Below, piece after piece: positions 56,140 to 64,000 of a DNA stretch of 64,000 nt. The notes beneath the pieces were generated by a model. That model did no database searches. It was not told where the DNA came from and saw only the letters and a program-made list of their open reading frames with translations. Each line of letters opens with the position of its first letter. Position 1 is the stretch's first letter. The position numbers and the translations under genes are program-made. The stretch is from Hanleya hanleyi (Eukaryota; Mollusca; Polyplacophora; Lepidopleurida; Hanleyidae): contig JAVTVY010039192.1 of NCBI GenBank assembly GCA_036873755.1, forward strand, positions 103,086-167,085, in the 5' to 3' direction.

Positions 56140-57035
56140 TGAATTCATTAGCGGAGTTACTTGTTAAGTACCAGTATGTATTTTCTACCGGTCCAGATGA
56201 TACAGGTAGAACTGATAATACAACGCATCGCGTTAACATAGCTCCGTTAAGGCAATATCCAAGACGCCAACCTATGGAGAAGAAAATAAAGAGAACGCTA
56301 GACAGGTAAGTCATAGAGCCATTTAATAGTGCTTGGGCATCAGCCATTGTTTTCTGCAAGAAAAAAGATGGATCAGCCAGGTTTTGTATGGATTTCAGGA
56401 GGCTGATTGATGCCACGGTGAAACACGCGTACCCTTCCTCTCCCTCTCTCTCGAGTGGACGAACGTTTTGACTCATTAGCTGGTCTCTCGTTCAATTTTG
56501 TGGATTTAAATTCAGGTTTCTGTCAGGTAGCAATGGCGGTTGAAGATAATAGAAGAAAACAGCATTTTCCACGTACCACGATTTAAACAATTCCCAGTCA
56601 TAACAATGCGCCGTCCAGTTTCAAAAGGCTAATAGAAAACGTACATTGTGGTATACAGTGGGAGGAGTGTTTGCTGTACATTTATGACATCATCGTGCTG
56701 GGGTCGACTATTCAGCAATGTCCAGCAGCGTCAAGAAGTTGAAAGCTAGCATATGAGTGTTCTTTCCAGAAAGAGGTCAAGTTTCTTGACATGGTTTTGT
56801 CCGTACCGATCCTGACAAAATGTCTTCTCTCAATCAATAACCGACACCAAGCACCGTGAGGGAGATTCGCATTTTTATCGGCTTTTGCTCATACTACAGG
56901 CTTTACGTGAAAAGGGTTTGCGGTGATTGTACAACCATCACATCAGCCCATGAAACGGCCTAAATTTTCCCTGAAATGAGGAGTGCGAGTCTTGCTTTCA
57001 AGAAAACGAAGAATGCGTTATTGTCTTCCCCCATT
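56140..57035 (+). pseudogene. Ty3/Gypsy reverse transcriptase remnant, 5' part
   Basis: Frames in succession give YPRRQP, FNSAWASAIVF, a K-D-G-S-x-R-F-C box (about 56365), VKHAYP, the LDLNSGF-type box (about 56500, here VDLNSGF-like) and KFLDMVLS. Where the catalytic YxDD is expected (about 56675) the reading is LYIYDIIV: the first Asp is Tyr. With several frameshifts and stops it is inactive. Order and motifs are those of Ty3/Gypsy pol. The similarity resumes at 58236 after an inserted repeat. Confidence 0.82.
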
Positions 57036-57039
57036 CCCA

Positions 57040-58225
57040 GACAGCATTGTGACACAGGGCCCGCATGGGCCTAATGTGACAAGTGATATCGGCCCTTTGT
57101 GGGCTGCCCTCGTGGGGTCGAACCTTTTTTGCTCCTCCGCTCGGCCTCATTGGGGCGCCACGTCGGCCTAATGTTGGCCCTGTGTAGGGCCCCATTGACA
57201 GTGAGCATGCCGATGAGGGCCCCACAAGGGCAAATCATGTATGGTTTGCCAACGTTGGGCCTTTGCTGGTAACCGGAAATTTATTAAATTTTATCCCATG
57301 CAAACTGGGTTTATATTGAGTGGACTTTTTCCACGTAACTCTAACGTCCGAGTTAAGAGAAAAATCCCTCTCAGTATATAGATCATCGGAATCGTTCAAA
57401 GTAATATCCAATGTTTAATGATTTTAACTCAAACCACATTGATATTTACTGCGCTGATTAACTCTCATGTGGTTTTTAATTCAGTGCTTTCTTTTTTTCG
57501 AGGAATAAATTAAAAAAATTAAAACTCTATCGATCGGACAGAGTCGGACATGTTTGGCATATATTTCCGATATTGCTCATTAATCACAAACGTAATTATA
57601 CATGCAGATAAATTTTATCATATTTATGCTCATAAAAGTAAAACAAATGAGTAGGTTCATTCAAGGTAGATAACTCTTGGTGTGGGGATGCCCACGACGG
57701 CCCGGTGTGGTTAGGTTAATGTGGAGATGCCCACGTCGGCCCGATGTGGTCAATACATCGCTTGGGCTTTCCCTCGTTGGCCCCACATGACTCGCCAAAC
57801 ATTGGCCCATCGCCGGAAAGCCGGCGTCGGCCCACATTTGCCCTCACTCTCCCCGACGTGGGCCCCACATGGACAATAACACACAATGCCAACTCCGAGA
57901 TGGCCCTCACTTGGCCTCCATCTCCCGTATCATTCATACCCGTTGGGACAATGCTGGTTTGCCGACGTCGAGCCAATGTCTTAATTGCCGATGTTGGGCC
58001 TTCGTCGGGCTAACGTGGCAGATGAAGCCTGTGCAAATGTGGGTTCCTCCATATTTCACCCACATGGGGCCGACGTGGGTTTGCCTATTCCTACACAGCC
58101 AAATTCAGAATGTGGGCTTCCCAATACTCAACCCACTTAGGGCCAGTGTAGGGTTGCCCATGCCCCCACAGCCCGCGACATGCCCACGTTTGCCCAGGTG
58201 GGACCAATGAGTACTTGCTGACTGG
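57040..58225. mobile_element. GGGCC-rich repeat inserted in the Gypsy pol
   Basis: Two GC-rich arms (57050-57275 and 57665-58215) full of GTGGGCC / GTTGGCCC / GGGCCCACATGG-type short units flank an AT-rich core (57276-57660). Frames through it read as Gly/Pro/Trp/Ala repeats and are artefacts. Comparable GGGCC-motif repeats are widespread in marine invertebrates. I do not see clean terminal inverted repeats or a target duplication. Confidence 0.7.
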
Positions 58226-58235
58226 GTTCTAGGAT

Positions 58236-58335
58236 ATCCACTTCCCGATTCCAGTTCGTATTAGATACTGATGCCGGTGATAAGGCAGTGGGCACAGTTT
58301 TGTCCCAGAGCCAGTATGGAAAAGAAACTATGATA
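58236..58335 (+). pseudogene. Ty3/Gypsy RNase H remnant, 3' part
   Basis: FQFVLDTDA followed by GTVLSQSQYGKETMI is the start of a Gypsy RNase H (usual form F-x-L-x-T-D-A-S...GAVLSQ). It continues the pol remnant that stops at 57035 and ends within ~30 codons at a copy of repeat G. No integrase found. Confidence 0.8.
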
Positions 58336-58439
58336 ACAGCAATTTACCATCAAGTTCCAAAAACAAATCATACTATACATAAAAGTATGCCAGTTTCCTG
58401 CAAGAGAGAAGCGGTCAACAGTTTAATGTTTTCACAAAC

Positions 58440-59825
58440 GTATCAGTCTTGGAGTAGGGATCGGGCATTACTTCAAGACTGGGCGAACTTATTCCTGTCA
58501 TGACTGTTCAGGCCCGGCCGAGTGGGGTTCATACTCCATGTGAGATTCACAAGACAATGCATACAATAGTCAAGTCTGGAGACAACAATATGTCTAGACT
58601 TGAGCCTTTTCAGCTGCACAAAGACTCAAACAATAGCTTCCTACATGAAGAATCTACCCCGAGTTGGGGGGGCCCGCTTTGTTCTTTGAGGAAGAAACAA
58701 CACCGGATGGTTAAACCTGGAAAATTTGCCCTGTCAATTATTCATGTGCAATGAAATACCGGTACTCCAAATAATTTATTTATTCCGCTTATTATTTTGC
58801 AGAACAAGTATTTTGCACACTGTGAAGTTCCCCATTTACTCTGTTTTTTTCTTCATCTTCTTTTTTGGAAGATATTTCTTGTTCAAAATACTTTGTAACA
58901 AAAAACATGTCACTTTACTATAACACCTTCATCGTGTTAATAAAGACGTACAAAACAGGAATGTGCTGTGGTTCATTTTTCACACCTTTCCTATTTAGAA
59001 AGCTTTGACTATTCAAACATCTTTTAAAATTTGGCTCAACTGCTCCTTCTAATTAAAACGTGAACAATCGTTGCATTCAATCAAAAAGGAATGGTTCGTA
59101 TTAATATGGTTTGGGGTTTTCTCCTCAACAACATGCACTCACATCACTAAACACCTTAAATAATGGTTTGGGGCTTTTGTCCGCTGAGGTTTTATTCGTT
59201 TGACTTTCGTCTGTGGAGCTTTTGTCCGTGGGGCTTTTGTCCCCTGGGGTTTCGGCGTAGGTTAATCGCATTTTCATAATTTCCTCGAATCCATACCTTG
59301 TTAAAAAAATATTCCTTTCGATGTTATCAGTAGTTAAGTGTTTGGGAGTTTTTGTCTGGTGCACTCCTCGCAGAGGATATTTGCAGCATTCTGATATTCT
59401 GCGCAGAATGTGTCGGGAATTTCCCGAACAGGAACTGAGGAAGGACACAAGTCAAGAGGCGCAAAAAAAGCAAAAGTTATTTCATTCTGAATGACTATGT
59501 GAGAAGACATAAGAGTATTTGGTTATACGTTTCTGTTTATTGACATATTTCATCTGTTGAAATCGTGTTTTTCTTAGTCTTAGTGTTTGTTGCTGATGTG
59601 ATTCGGTAAATTGATGTGAGAATTATCAAGGCGCCAGTTTTCGTCAGTGAACCAGAACAAGTAACAACAACAACAACGTACCACAACACTGCAATGACTG
59701 GAAAGAGCAACTGATATAGCATTTATTATACAGGCTGACAGGACTGAGGTAATTGTAAAATGTGAGAATGAACTGTTCTTTTTCTAAAATGTGACATTGA
59801 ACTTGGTACATAGCCATCCCTTCCA
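58440..59825. other. Intergenic, GTCC-type low-complexity tract
   Basis: 59145-59250 has repeated GGGGCTTTTGTCC(G/C) units; the 107-codon minus-strand frame through it (TDKSSTDESQTNKTSADKS) reflects the repeat. An AATAAA is at 58939. No gene supported. Confidence 0.45.
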
Positions 59826-60711
59826 CAATTCGTCATTTACAGTATGCCTGTAAATAATATATACCATGGACTAAAAATGCCAAGCCTGCCATAATTCGTA
59901 TTTACAGGATGCCTGGCCGGGGGGTCTGGCCACTAGGAATACTAGACACTTCCCCCAAAACCATTCCCCCCGTCCCCGACATTCCCCCAAAGACATTTCC
60001 CCCTCAAAATTTTGAGTCACTTCCCCTCCCATTTTTGCCATTTCCCCCCCCCCTCCCCCCTAAAAAATTATGATATTCTATGGTACACATACACATACTC
60101 GGCATTAGTGTCAAGTAGTTTGGCGGTGTTCTCAGGGGGGAATACAAAAGAAGAAGACCAACACAGTTGCCGAATCATATGCACCTTCAATTTATTGTAT
60201 AACAAATAATCAGATAAGAAATAGTACCATGACAAACACTCTTACGGATCAAGGAGGCAATTCAGATATAAATAGATATGGTTCATGTTGATCGTTGGGG
60301 ACAGCCGCTGATAGTGACTAACTTTCTCTTCACCAACAAGGAGGATTTGAAGTAATTAACAGGGGAATTGAAGTAAGAATGAAGTTCTATGAAATATATC
60401 ATCTTATATAAGTGTTGACCCAGGAGAGGTGATAAACTGCTTTGTTAAAGGTGAGAATTTGAGTATTCTTCAATTTCCAAAAGCCACAAAACCGTTAATG
60501 TTGGCTTTGTGCATGCTAATCCGCAAATGGCTGATCTTGTCTTACAAAGACAAGCAAATAAAGCAATATTTGTTCTCTATACAGGAGAACTTATTACAGA
60601 AGTACTTCAAGAAAATTGCCACACAAAAGAACATCTCACAAAAGCACTTCAAAGAAAAGTTATTTTAGGATTACACTATCTTAGAATAGCACAGATACTA
60701 GTGCTGAAAAA

Positions 60712-60792
60712 TTGGTCGAGTCCCGTGCGGGATTCGAACCAGCGACCCCAGAGTCCGGCACCTAACCTCCAGCTCTGTATGTCGGCGAGAAA
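60712..60792 (-). repeat. tRNA-like (SINE head) sequence
   Basis: On the minus strand GCTGGTTCGAATCCCGCACG contains a good RNA polymerase III B box (GGTTCGAATCC), preceded by GCCGGACTCTGGGGTCG as in a tRNA anticodon/variable region. No clear cloverleaf closes, so I treat it as a tRNA-derived SINE head rather than a tRNA gene. Confidence 0.45.
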
Positions 60793-61227
60793 ATGAGTAG
60801 ATTAGATTTTTGAGAAAATATTCTATGAATTCCGGGAGATTTGTAAACTTTTCCGTGAGACCGGGAGGTAAGTCCATATTTCTTGAGGATCCCGGAAATT
60901 CCGGGAGACTTGGCAGGTCTGGTATAAAATGCCAAGCCTGCCATAACTCGTATTTACAGGATGCCTGTAATTATTTTGTACGATGGTATAAAATCGCCAA
61001 GCCTGCCACAATTCGTATTTACAGGATACCTGTAAATAATATATACCACATGTGGTATAAAATCGCCAAGCCTGCCATAGTTCGTATTTACAGGATGCCT
61101 GTAATTCATTCAGCCGTAAGTCGTAAATTTACCCCTTCTTATTATTTCCACCAATGATATGCGCTTTAACAAATTTGGTGCCGGGATTTACGCAACCTCC
61201 AAACAGGGTTATCTCCCATTCTGCCAG

Positions 61228-61460
61228 GGGGCCCTCGGTGGCCGAGTGGTCTAAGGCGCTTCGCTGGTGACCGCTAGCCTCACACCGCTGAACCGGCACG
61301 GGTTCGAGCCCAGCTGGTCCATGTGTGAAAGTGTGTCAGTTACTTGCCGAAGGGCGGTGGTTCTCTCCGGGTACTCCGGCTTCCTCCACCAACTAAACTG
61401 ACTGTCACCATATGAGTGAAACAAACTTGAGTGTGACATTAAGCCAAATTCCCTCCCTCC
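61228..61460 (+). mobile_element. tRNA-derived SINE with 15-bp target duplication
   Basis: The head has a tRNA-type A box (GGTGGCCGAGTGG, about 61238) and B box (GGGTTCGAGCCC, about 61304). The body contains GGTTCTCTCCGGGTACTCCG and the tail is a (CCCT)n run. Direct repeats CTCCCATTCTGCCAG lie at 61213-61227 and 61461-61475, as left by LINE-driven insertion. The mirror position in the right arm lacks it, so it is a later insertion. Confidence 0.93.
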
Positions 61461-61779
61461 CTCCCATTCTGCCAGTCGATCGACCCTGCTCTCAGTCAAT
61501 TTACATATAGCCATGTACCAAAACATCATTTCACAAAACCTGAATTTTACAAACCAAAAACAGTCCTTATCCACATACTAAATACAAGGATATATAATTT
61601 TGCAGATGTGAATGTGCGGGACCATTTAATTCCAACAAAACAAGCATCTCTGATTTGTTTTCAAACAAATGACCATTAGCAGTTCGGATAATCTCGCACT
61701 TTTAATTTCCGTCAGAGGCTACATGGCTTGGTGAAGACTCCCTGTGCGGAGAATGCCAGGGCATTTTTTCGCCCTCTAT

Positions 61780-62215
61780 AATTGACTGAGGGCAGGATCG
61801 ATCGACTGGCAGAAGGGGAGATAACCCTGTTTGGAGGTTGCGTAAAGCCCGGCACCAAATTTGTAAAAGCGCATATCATTGGTAGAAATAAAAAGAAGGC
61901 GAAAATCTACGACTTATGGCTAAATGAATTACAGGCATCCTGTAAATACGAATTGTGGCAGGCTTGGCGATTTTATACCATGGTACAAAATAATTACAAG
62001 CATCCTGTACATAAGAATTATGGCAGGCTTGGCATTTTATACCATGGTATATATTATTTACAGGTATCCTGTAAATATGAATTGTGGCAGTTTATACCAT
62101 GGTACAAAATAATTACAGGCATCCTGTAAATATGAATTATGGCAGGCTTGGCATTTTATACCATGATAATATTATTTACAGGCATCCTGTAAATACGAAT
62201 TATGGCAGGGATGGC
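61780..62215 (-). repeat. Right arm of the inverted tandem array
   Basis: Reverse complement of the left arm: GATCGATCGAC, GGTTGCGTAAAGCCCGGCAC, then five units (61927, 61990, 62050, 62110 and 62172) with TTACAGGCATCCTGTAAATA and ATTATGGCAGGCTTGGC. The arms are separated by a 278-bp spacer. Confidence 0.92.
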
Positions 62216-63300
62216 CAACCATACTTGGCACTGTCTTATAAATTTTTCACAACATGACCTAAATTTGAAGAAATCTTCAGATAAAGCCTTTCTTTCATCC
62301 AAGTATTCAGCAGCTGTCAGGTGATGTTACGTACCATTTAAACATACAGGTCATAATCTCTGATTTTCAGTAAACTAAAATGATCAACTCTAGCCATGGG
62401 GAAACAACTATAATGAAATGAACCAGAACATGGGATGATCAAACCCTGATCCATTTTTATACACTCATCTTGAGATGAGGTCATATAATGTGATAGCGAG
62501 TTCTCTCTGTCCATCTGTCCACCGGTCCACCTATTAACATATGTAAGCTGTATGATATCTCCAGTTCTAGGTCATTGATTGGTACCAAACTTGGGGTATA
62601 CCTTACCCATGGGGCAAGAGGAATTTTATTAATTCTGTGATCACATGAATGCATGAATCGATGATAAAAGGGAGAGAGAGAGAGAGAATTAAGGTTTAAC
62701 ATCACAATCAGTCAATGATAAAAGTAGAAACACAGGCTTGTAAATGCATTATTGCAGTTGTACATTCCTAAGTTGTATTATAACAATGAATATTTTCAAC
62801 TAAATATTACCCGGACCCCATATATGCAGCTCTTAGTATGAATTGTATGGAGGTGGTTAGTTTCTTTCTGGTATAATAAATTAACTTGGTATCAGTGCCA
62901 AGTGTTTACCTGCAATGTGCACCAGTGTGCCATTGGTGAAATGAGGGAGCTTCTTGAAATTGGAGTATGCTAAGAACTGACCTAAGGCATTCCAAACAGA
63001 GTGACGTGGAACTCCTATAAGAACTCCATGGCATACTTTCTCGGAACTCGGCAGACAAAGGATGCTATGCCATACCATGCAATGGCATGGAAAGGGGGGG
63101 GGGGGGAGGGATTTCAATTGGAACTCTCCTCTATCCAGACCAGAACCCCAAAATGGGCACGGTCTATCCCATTTGGATAACCGGCATATATGCCTTTCCT
63201 ATCTAGGAACTCATGCCCTAACTTCAAGAAGCTCCCTAAGAGACTTCACAAATTGGTTTATAATAACTGTTATAAATGTTATGATGTCTTCCATATTATC
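62216..63300. other. Intergenic upstream of the CARD exon
   Basis: 62480-62660 resembles the dispersed family at 48310 (TATCTCCAGTTCTAGGTCAT, GGTACCAAACTTGGGGTATA). A G-run is at 63095-63105. No exon recognised. Confidence 0.4.
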
Positions 63301-63328
63301 TCTCGGTTTCATTCCAGTTGCATGTGAC

Positions 63329-63460
63329 ATGGAGGACATACACAAAGCAGTGCTGCGGAATACACGTGTGAAACTGATTCAAGAAATCATCGTAGATGAA
63401 CTTCTGGATTACATGGAGGCCTTGCAGATCTTCACTCCTCTCATGGTGGAAGATATACGG
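63329..63460 (+). CDS. CARD-domain protein, first coding exon (partial gene)
   Basis: 44 codons from ATG 63329. The pattern MEDIHKAVLRNTRVKLIQEI then DELLDYMEALQIF and PLMVEDIR matches the first three helices of a caspase-recruitment domain, which in apoptotic and immune adaptors binds other CARDs. Compare H-x2-L-R-x-x-R-x-x-L ... L-x2-Y-L ... L-T-x2-M-V-E-x-I in caspase-9, APAF1 and RIPK2-type CARDs. An acceptor-like TTTCATTCCAG ends at 63316 and a donor GTAACG follows at 63461. The second half must be on an exon beyond the window. The protein's identity (caspase, adaptor or kinase) cannot be told. Confidence 0.72.
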
Positions 63461-63469
63461 GTAACGTCA

Positions 63470-64000
63470 CCCCCTCATATAACCACACCACTTGAGGTGG
63501 AAGATATAGCTTCACTGCCTCTGATAACCACACCAATCATGGTGGAAGATATGAGTAAAGTTCCGCAATCCATCAGATAACCACACCACTTGTGCTGGAA
63601 GATAGATTGGTAGTTTCACCGCGTCTGATAAGCACACCAACTATGGTGGAAGGTATATGGCTAACTGCACTCCATCAGATTACCACACCAATGATGGTGG
63701 AAGGTATATGGGTAACTTCACTCCATCAGATTACCACACCAATGATGATGGAAGGTATATGGGTAACTTCACTCCATCAGATTACCACACCAATCATGGT
63801 GGAAGGTATATGGGTAACTTCACTCCATCAGATTACCACACCAATGATGGTGGAAGATATGGGTAACTTCACTCCATCAGATAAGCACACCAATCATGGT
63901 GGAAGATATGGCTAACTGCACTCCATCAGATAAGCACACCAATCATGGTGGAAGGTATATGGCTAACTTCACTCCATCAGATTACCACACCAATGATGGT
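63470..64000 (+). repeat. Minisatellite, ~51-bp unit, derived from the CARD exon end
   Basis: About ten units of ACCACACCAATGATGGTGGA + AG(A/G)TATATGGGTAACTTCA + CTCCATCAGATT run to the window edge. Each unit resembles the end of the CARD exon and its donor (CTCATGGTGGAAGATATACG then GGTAAC). Open frames through it are by-products. Confidence 0.9.

Larger units (their letters stand above)
59826..61501 (+). repeat. Left arm of a large inverted tandem array
   Basis: Five copies (59826, 59890, 60945, 61008 and 61075) of a ~65-bp unit containing TATTTACAGGATGCCTGTAA, GGTATAAAATCGCC and AAGCCTGCCA. They are followed by a unique segment (AACAAATTTGGTGCCGGGAT ... GTCGATCGACCCTGC) that is mirrored in the right arm. 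About 1 kb (59915-60930) interrupts the array, and a SINE sits at 61228-61460. Confidence 0.9.

Noticed and set aside
57716..58210. Gly/Pro/Trp-rich ORFs with repeated VGPTSG-like words
   Set aside because: Translations of the GGGCC-motif repeat.
59125..59448. 107-codon minus-strand ORF with DKSPTDKS repeats
   Set aside because: The repetitive half is a low-complexity GTCC/GGGG tract also seen in the XXYLT1 intron; the rest has no recognisable domain.
60712..60792. Functional tRNA gene
   Set aside because: A B box is present, but I could not close an acceptor stem and D arm; more likely a SINE head.
63592..63915. Long repeat protein continuing the CARD frame
   Set aside because: The frame passes straight through the exon's GTAAC donor into a minisatellite and has stops between units; it is more likely intronic repeat.

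Overview
This is eukaryotic (animal) DNA: genes are split by GT..AG introns, spacing is wide, and most of the sequence is repeats and mobile elements. The host proteins are metazoan. The repeat content suggests a marine lophotrochozoan, most likely a mollusc: a SINE-like repeat opening with GAGT runs, tRNA-derived SINEs, a DIRS-type retrotransposon and many short inverted-repeat elements. That placement is inference.

Host genes, left to right: (1) the first coding exon of a Zasp/PDLIM-type PDZ protein, minus strand, 2151-2267; (2) a single-exon GT10 alpha-1,3-fucosyltransferase, plus strand, 20690-21994; (3) a seven-coding-exon MIIP (migration and invasion inhibitory protein) homologue, minus strand, 39350 down to 25303, whose phases join perfectly to 645 residues; (4) XXYLT1, the ER xyloside xylosyltransferase that extends O-glucose glycans on Notch-type EGF repeats, two coding exons, plus strand, 41457-44349; (5) the first coding exon of a CARD protein, plus strand, 63329-63460, running off the right edge. 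MIIP and XXYLT1 are head to head, about 2.1 kb apart. Two of the genes (GT10 and XXYLT1) act in secretory-pathway glycosylation, but nothing shows co-regulation.

Mobile DNA: 3.0-7.6 kb is a mosaic of minisatellites, inverted ~150-bp modules and AACGCC-rich arrays around a decaying C2H2 zinc-finger gene that I do not recognise as part of any named element. 9.85-12.03 kb is a transposon with a pogo-like element nested in it. 13.08 kb is a hairpin made from two ends of a MITE family. 14.0-15.0 kb is ORF1 of a CR1/L2-like LINE. 16.87-18.84 kb is a TIR element with TAA duplications. 22.16 and 23.9 kb are small TIR elements. The MIIP introns hold a MITE, a CAGGG-ended element, a 33-bp minisatellite and a three-level nest of transposons (31.43-37.10 kb). 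49.4-54.7 kb is a decayed DIRS-like element with tyrosine recombinase. 56.1-58.3 kb is a broken Ty3/Gypsy pol split by a GGGCC-rich repeat. 59.8-62.2 kb is a large inverted pair of tandem arrays carrying a SINE with a 15-bp target duplication.

The strongest candidates for something undescribed are the C2H2-containing composite element at 3.4-7.4 kb, the pair of elements ending GGGYSATTCCA with repeated GTGTAAC-type motifs, the CAGGG elements with 5-6 bp duplications, and the minisatellite that appears to have grown from the splice-donor end of the CARD exon.
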